Part shown: positions 50,690-58,505 of the stretch, one piece after another | Layout of the letters: each line of letters opens with the position of its first letter | How positions within the stretch are numbered: position 1 is the stretch's first letter | Source of the DNA: a virus | Length of the DNA: 64,000 nt | IMG/VR virus record: IMGVR_UViG_3300042691_012617 | Span: 1-64,000 of that record | Reading direction: 5' to 3' (one strand) | Translations under genes and position numbers: made by a program | Notes under the pieces: model-generated | What the model saw: only the letters and a program-made list of their open reading frames with translations | What the model was told of the DNA's origin: nothing | The model's database searches: none

Positions 50690-50977
50690 TTAACCCCCGC
50701 AGTAGACATTTCTGCTTCCCCGCGCACATGCGGAGCCGCAATGGACAGGATCAGCAACCCTTGCTGCGGGTTTACTGTTGATGAATACGGAAGATGAGCC
50801 TTCCGCTGTTTTGCTTTGATGGCACGAATCGCCGCAGCAATGGGTCGCCCAGCCGTCACCTTTGCGATGCCAACCAAGGCTGTTAACGAACACATTCTTT
50901 GAACCCTCAATATTGCGGCGAGGGGGGAAGCATCCGTGTCCTGAGCAGATATCTGTGTGTCGGTGAGCGGCGGGCAT
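50690..50977 (-). CDS. PAAR-domain spike tip protein
   Basis: 95 residues from the ATG at 50977 (AAGGAG upstream). MPAAHRHTDICSGHGCFPPR, then GWATHCCGDSCH and RVADPVHCGSACARGSRNVY give the His/Cys-rich repeats of PAAR proteins, which cap the central spike (T4 gp5.4) and bind a metal ion. The neighbouring gp5 (spike) supports this role. A possible late motif is at 51079-51085. Confidence 0.85.
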   Translation of the reverse strand: MPAAHRHTDICSGHGCFPPRRNIEGSKNVFVNSLGWHRKGDGWATHCCGDSCHQSKTAEGSSSVFINSKPAARVADPVHCGSACARGSRNVYCGG

Positions 50978-50986
50978 CAAGTCTCC

Positions 50987-51769
50987 TTAGCAATTTGGAA
51001 AGTACCCACGCTCCTTCATGGTGGCGAGATACTGTTTGTTCGTCACGGGTTTGCCATCAATGAACATCTGATTCCTGATATTTAGGATGAACTCATCCCT
51101 GTCCGAAGACCAATTATTGCTTGTGTCGATCAGGAACTCGCCGTCGATGTATCTGCTAGTTAGAGAGGGATCAAACGCCCGTGCGATGAAGATGATTCCT
51201 TTCGGTATCGGGAATCCCGCTTTATACAAAGATGCCGATCCTCGCACAGCATAATTGTCTTCGGTGAACTTGCGCGGAGACTGTTCTCCAAAATCGAAGT
51301 TGAACAACTCTGCTGCCTGTGTGTCTCTCGGCTCTTCGGGAATGCCCTGTGGATTCGTAAGTCCAAATTCCACGGGAAAGATGTCATCCAAGTCATCAAT
51401 CTTGCCGAAGAGATATCCTGTGTCGATGTCTAGGGTGAGACTTGGCGGAAACACGCCGCTAACGATTGCAAACTTTAGATCACCGCCTGTGGTGGGCGGT
51501 GCGCCCACATAGGACACATATGCTGCCCTGAGTTGAATGGTAGTCCTGCAACTGACATCGGGATCCTGCGGTCGAATGACCTTTTGCTGTTCGAAGATCG
51601 GGCGCGAGGGCGAAGTCTCGTTGTATGACTTGTTCAATATGGCGGGACTCAGCCATTGAATGTCGCCCGTTACCGATGACAGAGACTCATCCTGCTCAAC
51701 GATGTTCAGTTCACCGAATCCTGCGGGATAGTAGTATTCGATAGGCTGTGCGCCCGTCATACTAGCCAT
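50987..51769 (-). CDS. Baseplate-cluster protein, unknown
   Basis: 260 residues. IEYYYPAGFGELNIVEQDES begins it; the centre has two beta modules (FAIVSGVFPPSLTLDIDTGY, then LFGKIDDLDDIFPVEFGLTN) that read like an Ig/cadherin-type repeat with GxLPPGLxLxxxTGxIxG pattern. The C-terminus is YLATMKERGYFPNC. It lies between gp5 and the PAAR tip, sharing its first base with the next gene's stop. Probably a virion protein of the hub region; unassigned. Confidence 0.55.
   Translation of the reverse strand: MASMTGAQPIEYYYPAGFGELNIVEQDESLSSVTGDIQWLSPAILNKSYNETSPSRPIFEQQKVIRPQDPDVSCRTTIQLRAAYVSYVGAPPTTGGDLKFAIVSGVFPPSLTLDIDTGYLFGKIDDLDDIFPVEFGLTNPQGIPEEPRDTQAAELFNFDFGEQSPRKFTEDNYAVRGSASLYKAGFPIPKGIIFIARAFDPSLTSRYIDGEFLIDTSNNWSSDRDEFILNIRNQMFIDGKPVTNKQYLATMKERGYFPNC
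51079..51085 (-). promoter_or_regulatory. Possible late promoter upstream of PAAR gene
   Basis: CTAAATA on the minus strand, inside the gene 50987-51769 and about 100 bases before the PAAR start. Confidence 0.3.
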
Positions 51770-52488
51770 CAGAATTCTCCTAGGTCGATTTCATCATCCA
51801 AACTCTTCACCGTAACATCGGGCGAGTCAATCACGATGTTGGGGTTCGTGCCATACGGAACTGGTTCTGCGATAAATGCATCGATTGGTTCCTCTGTTGG
51901 CGGCGACAACGCCTCACCCATCTTTGGTTCGGATGGCGGTGTTGGAACAGCCTCGGGCTTACCGCATGAGATTGTCGGGATGTTGCCCTGAATCGCGGCT
52001 CCAATATCTGAGATCGTATCGTTGATCTTGCCAACTACACCAACAATTGCTTCTGATGCAATCTGTAGGGTTGGAAGAGTGATGCCATTGATTCCTGCCA
52101 TGATGTCGTTGAGCGATGGCAATCCACCTATGCTTGAATTGGTGATGTTCAAATCCAAAGACGGTACCTTGCCTAAGAATCCACAGATGTCGATGTCGGG
52201 AACCTGTGAGATGTCTCCACGCTCCGTGGTCAATTCATTGATGCTTTTCTTTGACTCCTTGAAGTCTGTTGCAACAGGAACATTGACCATGCCGCGAATG
52301 CTGACTGCCTCACTTGTCTTGACCGATGACTTCTGTGCTGCGTCCAAGGCAGCATATGTCTTCAGTTGATTCTGCTGATCGAATTGGTATGTTTCAATCT
52401 CGTCTGTGGAATAGACAGATCCTTGCGTACTCTTAGAAGGAGTACCACTCGCAATTGGCACGGACATGTTCGGTCTTGCAAAAGACAT
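51769..52488 (-). CDS. Hub-region hypothetical protein
   Basis: 239 residues, low complexity: SFARPNMSVPIASGTPSKST at the start, Pro/Ile/Ser-rich repeats in the middle, and many Pro-Ser-Glu residues near the end (PTPPSEPKMGEALSPPTEEP). The only ordered-looking part is a hydrophobic segment around residue 150 (ITLPTLQIASEAIVGVVGKI). It directly follows gp5, overlapping by one base. Function unknown; position suggests a spike or hub accessory. Confidence 0.5.
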   Translation of the reverse strand: MSFARPNMSVPIASGTPSKSTQGSVYSTDEIETYQFDQQNQLKTYAALDAAQKSSVKTSEAVSIRGMVNVPVATDFKESKKSINELTTERGDISQVPDIDICGFLGKVPSLDLNITNSSIGGLPSLNDIMAGINGITLPTLQIASEAIVGVVGKINDTISDIGAAIQGNIPTISCGKPEAVPTPPSEPKMGEALSPPTEEPIDAFIAEPVPYGTNPNIVIDSPDVTVKSLDDEIDLGEF

Positions 52489-53723
52489 TAGTCCTTGTTC
52501 CTCACTTGCAGATCCGTTGGGCTAAGTTTGTCGATCAATCCATTCACCAAACCACGCAACTTATCCATCAAAGTCTGTACATTTGATGAGTTCTCTCCCT
52601 CGGGATTCAAGTCAATACGGGGTGCCATGATTACCATGTTGCCTTCGCTCGACAGCGTGTATGTGCCCTTGACCTTCTGTAGGAAGTTGCCACCCACATC
52701 GACAGTCATGTTGCCCTTGGCATACATCTTTGTGTCGCCTTGCACCTCAATCTCCAAATCCTTGCCCATGAGAATCTTCATGGTCTTGTCTGTGTTGAAC
52801 GAGCAGTTGCCCTTCACCAAGATCATCTTGTCGTTGAGCGTGATATCCCATGCGTTACCAACGACCTTGTGTACTTCGCTGCCCCTTGGGTGAATCTCTG
52901 TGAATGTGCCTGAGCAATGGTACCAATGCATTCTCTCTGCACCAGGGGTATCGTCATATTCAACGACATGTCCTGCCTGAGATTCATAGACATTGTTGAA
53001 GGGATACTGCGCGGCATAGGGGGTCTCGGGTTCTGCCCAAAAGCCATACAGCGCAGACACACAGAACTCTAGGCTGTCCTTCTTTTTCTTGACAATCGTG
53101 TTCTCAATCTGTTCGTTTCTTGCTAGACGATTCGTGTCTGCCTCGCCCATGCGCGAGATCAGCGGATACATGCCCTGTGGATCTGCAAATCCGCGGTTGG
53201 TGTCGATTGTTGGATTCTTAGGCAACTGATATGACTTCAAACCGACATCGTTTTTTGCCTCATCCAACGAACTGATGATCTGTGCCTTCCTGCTCTCAAT
53301 CTCGTTGATGTAGATCTGCTTCACATCCTCAGGATCGATCAGGGGAATGTTTGGCAAGTTTGCAAGTTCGTTCGGAACAGGAATGTTGACGGTGTTGATA
53401 CCACCAATGGTTCCAAAGACCACGGGTTCCTGTGCATTCATACCATCTCGGAAGAAGCCAACAACCCATGCGCCCTGTAGCAATCCCGTGGGAGACCATC
53501 CCTTGCCCGATACACTCGCACTCGTAACAGGCATTATCACATGCGCCCAAGGAAGATCCGTTGTGGGAATCTGTGCCTTGTCATCGGTGTGCCAACCAAG
53601 TACGCGCACACGGACGCGACCCAACTTGAGCGGGTCATAGATGTCCTCCACGACACCTTGCCACCACACAAAGCCGTTCTTGCCCATGTAGTCCGCTCTC
53701 AATGGTTCTTGATTGCTGCTCAT
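52488..53723 (-). CDS. gp5: Central spike protein gp5 (no lysozyme domain)
   Basis: 411 residues. The N-terminal OB-fold (GFVWWQGVVEDIYDPLKLGR, VRVRVLGWHTDD, WAHVIMPVTSASVSGKGWSP, VVGFFRDGMNAQEPVVFGTI) is that of gp5/VgrG. The C-terminal part has repeated strands (VKGNCSFNTDKTMKILMGKD, VQGDTKMYAKGNMTVDVGGN) as in the triple beta-helix needle. The central lysozyme domain of T4 gp5 is absent, as in cyanophages. It overlaps gp27 by four bases; the PAAR protein caps it. Confidence 0.88.
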   Translation of the reverse strand: MSSNQEPLRADYMGKNGFVWWQGVVEDIYDPLKLGRVRVRVLGWHTDDKAQIPTTDLPWAHVIMPVTSASVSGKGWSPTGLLQGAWVVGFFRDGMNAQEPVVFGTIGGINTVNIPVPNELANLPNIPLIDPEDVKQIYINEIESRKAQIISSLDEAKNDVGLKSYQLPKNPTIDTNRGFADPQGMYPLISRMGEADTNRLARNEQIENTIVKKKKDSLEFCVSALYGFWAEPETPYAAQYPFNNVYESQAGHVVEYDDTPGAERMHWYHCSGTFTEIHPRGSEVHKVVGNAWDITLNDKMILVKGNCSFNTDKTMKILMGKDLEIEVQGDTKMYAKGNMTVDVGGNFLQKVKGTYTLSSEGNMVIMAPRIDLNPEGENSSNVQTLMDKLRGLVNGLIDKLSPTDLQVRNKD

Positions 53724-55198
53724 GATGGCTCCAAGTTCAACTCTGCCTTCTTGTAGTCGGCAATTGGTTCTGCGAAAGAATCGCGTGATAGTGTCATAGT
53801 CATAGTATGTTCACGATCTGTAACTAGGTGCTTGACGGTGGTGACCAAGTAACGACCCTTGAGATAATCGTCCTCGTAATTGTCCTGCTTTTTGGTGGCT
53901 TCCTTTGCAATTGTTCTGAAGTTGATCACCTGACCAACCTTGACATTCGTATCTCCATAGCATGACACGATCAGGTTGATGGAATTCATTTGATTGAGTA
54001 GCGACTGCCTAAGCAACACGGTCTCCTCAGGATCATGCACCTGAGCGATTCCCGCCATCGAATATGATGACTTCGGATAGAAGCGAGTGTGAGACTCGAC
54101 AGAATCCGTGTAATCAATCTTCTGCATCGGAATCAGCGGATTCTTCTCAAGGTGCGCTGCATCGTTCATGAAGGATTTGTCATACTTGAACTGCGATGTA
54201 GACCAAGTCTTCGTGGTCATATCGTGTGTCATGATGGCAGACGCAAGCATTCCCAAGTTCTGCTGCTTGATCTTGTCGGTCATGTCCTCTACGACCAACG
54301 AGTGAATGTTTCGTAGTTCGGATTCAAGCATTCTTGATCCATCTTCGCTGCGAAACCCATCAGGATAGTTTGTGTAGGTGAATGCGACATCCGCTGTCTT
54401 CAGACCCGATAGCGGCACAAAATGGTGACCGTCTGAGTTCTGAAAAAGCACATAATCGCACATCGATGTGTCTGCCTTGGCTCTAGCCCTGTGAGCAAGC
54501 CAATTGATTGCATACAGAGGTGACCAATAAGGAATCACATACGACCGTGTGTCGAAAGTCTCCGTAACTGTCTTCAGGTGGATTTTGTCATCATCCAATG
54601 CCTCTCGCACAAGCCCCACCGCGCCGCCTACGATAGCCCCTGCTACGCCCCCTGCGATTGGCAGGGGAATCATGCTGCCGATCAGCCCCCCTGCTGCCGC
54701 GCCTCCTGCTGCCGCTGAAATGAGACCGTTGTTCTCGCCGTTATCGACGGCCAAGTACTCGTCAAAGATGTTAGTGACCATCTTCGAAACTGGCATGTTT
54801 CGATAGGATTTCGAAACTTTTGATTGCATGCTTTTGATTGCTTGAGTTGCGACAAACTCAATGCGAACCATCTGCGCCGACTCTTGTGCCGTTTCTGTAA
54901 GCACGGAAATCTTGTAGGTTCGGAACACCAACTTGACAGGCTGTCCACCGCCCATCGGGGTTCTGTAGATGATCGTCAGCGTCTCGGCACCGATGATCGG
55001 AAAGTTCTTTACGATGTTCATTGAGTCGATCAGCGTGATGCTTCCCGACATGCAGTTGCTGAAGATGTCCTCATACACAATGAAGTTCTGAAAGATGCCC
55101 TTCAGGCTCATCGTAAAGCCAGTATATGACTTGAGGGTGATCTCATCGATCACCACATCTCCTGGTTTCACCATCGTGTCGCTACTGACATCTGTCAC
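53720..55198 (-). CDS. gp27: Baseplate hub protein gp27-like
   Basis: 492 residues with a GTG start (GAGGTG upstream). LKSYTGFTMSLKGIFQNFIV, then YEDIFSNCMSGSITLIDSMN and FPIIGAETLTIIYRTP are the typical hub N-terminus of marine T4-likes (gp27/gpD type). Residues 160-205 are an Ala/Gly/Pro-rich hydrophobic stretch (GGAAAGGLIGSMIPLPIAGG), an odd insert for a hub protein. The trimer holds gp5 and joins the tube to the spike. The gp27 name rests on synteny with gp5 and fold pattern. Confidence 0.8.
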   Translation of the reverse strand: MTDVSSDTMVKPGDVVIDEITLKSYTGFTMSLKGIFQNFIVYEDIFSNCMSGSITLIDSMNIVKNFPIIGAETLTIIYRTPMGGGQPVKLVFRTYKISVLTETAQESAQMVRIEFVATQAIKSMQSKVSKSYRNMPVSKMVTNIFDEYLAVDNGENNGLISAAAGGAAAGGLIGSMIPLPIAGGVAGAIVGGAVGLVREALDDDKIHLKTVTETFDTRSYVIPYWSPLYAINWLAHRARAKADTSMCDYVLFQNSDGHHFVPLSGLKTADVAFTYTNYPDGFRSEDGSRMLESELRNIHSLVVEDMTDKIKQQNLGMLASAIMTHDMTTKTWSTSQFKYDKSFMNDAAHLEKNPLIPMQKIDYTDSVESHTRFYPKSSYSMAGIAQVHDPEETVLLRQSLLNQMNSINLIVSCYGDTNVKVGQVINFRTIAKEATKKQDNYEDDYLKGRYLVTTVKHLVTDREHTMTMTLSRDSFAEPIADYKKAELNLEPS

Positions 55199-55206
55199 GA
55201 TTCACC

Positions 55207-56175
55207 TCATGTGTTGATTTGGAACAGCCGCCTGAAGTCTCTCAGTACGGGGTCGATGTATTCAGGACGCATGACCTTGATAGTTCGCTTGCTATCATTC
55301 ACTTTCGACTCATGCGCGATGTTCACGACTGATGTTGCATAACCGACATCGTCATTGTTGTCATCAATACCTAACGGAATTAACTCGGTGTTGCCAACAA
55401 CGAATCTGTCAATCAATGTAGATGGACTTTCGGATCTCTTGTTGTCCACCAAAGTGACGGGTCTGTATAGCGGAGAAACGATCTCTCCGCTGCTTGTCTC
55501 AAAGTGATGGAGTGCATAACGATTGTCGCCCACCACCCTGAACACCTGTGCCGCGACCTCTCTTCCTGTTCTAGTAGTTGAAAACAGGTCATGCCGAATG
55601 TCCTTGGGTCGAGCGATTGCCTGACCGCCCAACTGAACCAAGGTGTCTTGAATCTTGAAGGTGCCTGTGATGTCTTCGACTTCGATCTTGTATAGATTCG
55701 GATCCCAAGACTTCACCTTTCCACTAGCGATTTGATTGCCAAATCTATCCTTCTGTATGACAGTATCGCCAACCTCATAGTGAGGTAGCCGCCGATCAAA
55801 AGCAACGATCTCACCATCTTCCTGTTTTCCACTCTTATGATCCCACAGTAGCGGAGGGTATACAAACAGGCTTTTGCCCGTGTATGTCTTCTCCATCTGC
55901 GTTTCCAATTCGTTGACGCTCAGAGGCCAACTGAAGTATGGATCAAGGATCTCATTAAACATGAGAATGATCCAATGGTAGTCAGACCGACCATAGATGC
56001 GGTGAGCAATTGTCTCGGGACGCTCCTCGTCCTTGATCGTGTAATCCAAGGCGGTTCCCTGTGCTTCCTTGACGATGTCTAGGATCTTTGCCCGTGTGAG
56101 AATGTTCTTCACAAGGACTAGATTGCCCGAATCATCCCGATAGCCGACATTAGGTAGATAGTTGAAATAGCCCAT
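55207..56175 (-). CDS. gp53: Baseplate wedge protein gp53
   Basis: 322 residues, longer than T4 (196). The N-terminal half matches: MGYFNYLPNVGY, ILTRAKILDIVKEAQG, then PETIAHRIYGRSDYHWIILM followed by FNEILDPYFSWPLS, the LysM-like segment of gp53. The C-terminal 120 residues (RTGREVAAQVFRVVGDNRYA and following) are an extra domain. The protein completes the wedge with gp6, gp7, gp8, gp10 and gp25. It lies 8 bases from gp27 and 8 from the gp48-like gene. Confidence 0.88.
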   Translation of the reverse strand: MGYFNYLPNVGYRDDSGNLVLVKNILTRAKILDIVKEAQGTALDYTIKDEERPETIAHRIYGRSDYHWIILMFNEILDPYFSWPLSVNELETQMEKTYTGKSLFVYPPLLWDHKSGKQEDGEIVAFDRRLPHYEVGDTVIQKDRFGNQIASGKVKSWDPNLYKIEVEDITGTFKIQDTLVQLGGQAIARPKDIRHDLFSTTRTGREVAAQVFRVVGDNRYALHHFETSSGEIVSPLYRPVTLVDNKRSESPSTLIDRFVVGNTELIPLGIDDNNDDVGYATSVVNIAHESKVNDSKRTIKVMRPEYIDPVLRDFRRLFQINT

Positions 56176-56183
56176 GGATTATC

Positions 56184-57380
56184 TCAGGGTGAGGGGATGT
56201 TCCCCAACTCCCAACCAAAACGGTCGCGGGTGAGGATTTCAAGTTCGCTGAACGACAGTTCCATGGTGATCTTGGTGGGTGCGGAGCCGTACCCATCGTT
56301 TTGGAAGGTGGTGAATGTTGTCTCCTCGCCGTACTTCACCTTGACACCCTTGAGGGCGCACTTGTGAATGTATGGAAGATAGCCGTTCTCCCTGCCGTCC
56401 GCAGTCAGGAACTTGATTTGAAACTCTGCGGGGTAGTCCAAGAAGCGACCCGAACCCTCCGACCGCTTGGGGTGGGAGAAGAACTTGAGAAGACCGATGA
56501 TCTCATGACATGTCTCAACCTCTTCCCTGTTGCGCGGAAGAAATGTATAAGAGAAGTTGAACTCTCTGCGCTTGACTTCTTTGAACAGGTGAAGCGACAT
56601 TGGGTTCACGACTTGCCGCTGCTGTGCGGAAGCGAACTTGGCAAAGGTTCCTGCTTCAGCACCGACAAGTTCGCCCAACGAGTCAAGCACCTTGAGATTT
56701 GCCAATCCAATCTTCTTGCCGATGTCCCTTGCTGCTGCGGGATCACCGCCTGCGATTGCCTTGGGAAGTTTTAGCGCATCCAATCCTGCCATGCTTGCAT
56801 CTTCGTACTCCATCGCATATCCGACTTCCAATCCCGTAGGCATGTACAGATAGATGCGAGAAAGAATCGGTGCAGTTCCTCCTGCAAGACCCGTCTGTTC
56901 TTCTGTATAAGAATCCCGTCCCAATCCCTGACCCTTGAGGTTGCCGTCAGCAAATACCTGTTTCGCGGTATCTAAGATAACGCCGCCACCCGAAACTACC
57001 GCGCTGAGGGTGTTTGCAACCATCCCCACGATGTCTGTTTTCTGTTCGGCGGTTGCATCTGCCTCGGCGGCATTCTGTGCGGTTCGCATCTTGTCGATCA
57101 GGCTTTCGCCAAATCTAGCAAACGCCTCGCGCTTGGTTGCCAAGTATTGGGGATTGTTATCCCATATCTCAATGCACATGATGCTTTGGTGGGATGGATC
57201 TGTCAGAAGATCGTAGGGATACTTGTAGTACCCCGCAGCCCTCGTTGCATCCGCTTTGTTGATGAAACCGCCGCGACCATCATTGAACAACTTATCTTCG
57301 AATGCAGTTGATCTGCGCCGAAGAATGCCGTCGATGGCTCGGATCTCTCCGTAGGTTTTGCTGCTGCTGAACTCTGCCAT
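56184..57380 (-). CDS. gp48: Tail tube cap/baseplate protein gp48-like
   Basis: 398 residues from the ATG at 57380. Its C-terminal part has EVKRREFNFSYTFLPRNREE and VETCHEIIGLLKFF, then VKYGEETTFTTFQNDGYGSA and PTKITMELSFSELEILTRDR, the tube-type fold with a TxxxMxLxFxExxxLTR end seen in gp48 (T4: F.LEITMREIITL). With gp54 it caps the baseplate to start the tube. A stretch of alanine- and glycine-rich sequence lies around residues 100-190. CTAAATA (57388-57394) predicts RNA starting AU-AUG, without leader. Confidence 0.75.
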   Translation of the reverse strand: MAEFSSSKTYGEIRAIDGILRRRSTAFEDKLFNDGRGGFINKADATRAAGYYKYPYDLLTDPSHQSIMCIEIWDNNPQYLATKREAFARFGESLIDKMRTAQNAAEADATAEQKTDIVGMVANTLSAVVSGGGVILDTAKQVFADGNLKGQGLGRDSYTEEQTGLAGGTAPILSRIYLYMPTGLEVGYAMEYEDASMAGLDALKLPKAIAGGDPAAARDIGKKIGLANLKVLDSLGELVGAEAGTFAKFASAQQRQVVNPMSLHLFKEVKRREFNFSYTFLPRNREEVETCHEIIGLLKFFSHPKRSEGSGRFLDYPAEFQIKFLTADGRENGYLPYIHKCALKGVKVKYGEETTFTTFQNDGYGSAPTKITMELSFSELEILTRDRFGWELGNIPSP

Positions 57381-57387
57381 ATGGGTG

Positions 57388-57394
57388 TATTTAG
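57388..57394 (-). promoter_or_regulatory. Late promoter, leaderless layout
   Basis: CTAAATA, CACCC, AT-ATG of the gp48-like gene. It is back to back with the plus-strand late promoter at 57404. Confidence 0.55.
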
Positions 57395-57403
57395 ATGGGA
57401 TCT

Positions 57404-57411
57404 CATAAATA
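57404..57411 (+). promoter_or_regulatory. Late promoter of gp4 operon
   Basis: CATAAATA on the plus strand; predicted start about 57417. It opens the rightward late unit 57430-63176. Confidence 0.55.
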
Positions 57412-57432
57412 GCAGATACGGGAGACACGATC

Positions 57433-57897
57433 ATCGCAACTGGAAACTCGTACAAGGGAAAGTACACACCAAAGCGTCCACAAAAGTACAAGGGCGATCC
57501 CAACATGTGCTTCTACCGATCATCGTGGGAACGCCGATTTATGACATTCTGCGACGAGAACGATGCGGTGGTTGAGTGGTCTTCCGAAGAGGTTGTGATT
57601 CCCTACATCTCGCCAATCGATGGACGGCGGCACCGATACTTCGTTGACTTTTGGGTGCGACTGCGGAAGCCTGATGGGTCAATTGAGGAATGCCTGATAG
57701 AAGTAAAGCCGAAAAAGCAGACAATGAAGCCCGAACAGCCAAAGTCAAAACGGATCTCCAAGTCCAAATTGTTTGAGATCCGCAACTGGATGATCAATTC
57801 GGCAAAATGGGCGGCTGCTGAAGACTATTGCGGGGATCGGGGTTGGAAGTTCAGACTCCTAACTGAAGAAAACATCTTCGGAAAGACTGCCAAATGA
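57433..57897 (+). CDS. gp4: Head completion protein gp4 (non-AUG start)
   Basis: About 154 residues. GKYTPKRPQKYKGDPNMCFY, then RSSWERRFMTFCDEND and VVIPYISPIDGRRHRYFVDF, LIEVKPKKQT and GRFKFLTEENIFGKTA-like end match T4 gp4, a nuclease-like protein that trims packaged DNA and lets the tail join. The homologous N-terminus lies upstream of the first ATG (57505), but the frame between the stop at 57406 and that ATG has no ATG, GTG or TTG. GGGAG (57420-57424) is 5-8 bases before two ATC codons (57430, 57433), so an AUC start is proposed. Confidence 0.8.
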   Translation: MATGNSYKGKYTPKRPQKYKGDPNMCFYRSSWERRFMTFCDENDAVVEWSSEEVVIPYISPIDGRRHRYFVDFWVRLRKPDGSIEECLIEVKPKKQTMKPEQPKSKRISKSKLFEIRNWMINSAKWAAAEDYCGDRGWKFRLLTEENIFGKTAK

Positions 57898-58487
57898 CGA
57901 AGCAACAGGTAACAAAGGTTGTAAACCAGTTCGCACGAACCACCAATCTGAATTTGGGCGATGATCGGGCTACCCGTTGGTTGGCAACCAACCTGTCTAG
58001 AATTAAAACAACCATGCGACAGGATAACTACATCGACAGCAGCAAGACACTAATTCGAAAGCAATTGACGCCAGGGAACATGGTGTTTTTTGGATACGCG
58101 CCCAAGACCAAGGATGAACTCCAATTTTGGGATGAGTTTCCTGTGACGATCATCCTTCACCCACAGAAGGGTGGATTCCTCGGATTGAACCTTCACTATC
58201 TACCACCCTCGGCTCGGGCAGACTTCCTTAATAAACTCCTGAAGTATGTCTCCGATCCGAATTGGGTCAAGCACAACAACACATCAGTTGAGTTTCGCGT
58301 CACCTACGGTCTACTCAAGAACAGCGCGAAAATGAAAGCGTTCAAGCCCTGCATCAAGCGATATTACTACAGTCATATCGTCACAAAGGTAGCGTACATC
58401 GAACCTATGAGATGGAAGATGGTACCCTTCTTTCCATTGGACAAGTTCAAGGGTGCAACTCGCGCAGATGTTTGGGCTTTGGCATAA
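57894..58487 (+). CDS. Conserved phage protein downstream of gp4
   Basis: 197 residues, overlapping gp4 by ATGA. The segments GNMVFFGYAPKTKDELQFWD and FPVTIILHPQKGGFLGLNLH followed by YLPPSARADFLNKLLKY form a pattern I recognise from many T4-like genomes as a conserved protein of unknown function. The rest is basic and ends RADVWALA. Position between gp4 and the gp54-like gene suggests a head or tail completion or DNA end protector (gp2-type) role, but that is a guess. Confidence 0.6.
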   Translation: MTKQQVTKVVNQFARTTNLNLGDDRATRWLATNLSRIKTTMRQDNYIDSSKTLIRKQLTPGNMVFFGYAPKTKDELQFWDEFPVTIILHPQKGGFLGLNLHYLPPSARADFLNKLLKYVSDPNWVKHNNTSVEFRVTYGLLKNSAKMKAFKPCIKRYYYSHIVTKVAYIEPMRWKMVPFFPLDKFKGATRADVWALA

Positions 58488-58505
58488 TAGATACCTTATA
58501 GAACC

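Noticed and set aside
57381-57575. ATG-initiated frame MGVFRWDLIN... as a gene or as the gp4 N-terminus
   Set aside because: It is out of frame with gp4 homology and lacks a ribosome site; the gp4-like residues are in the other frame.
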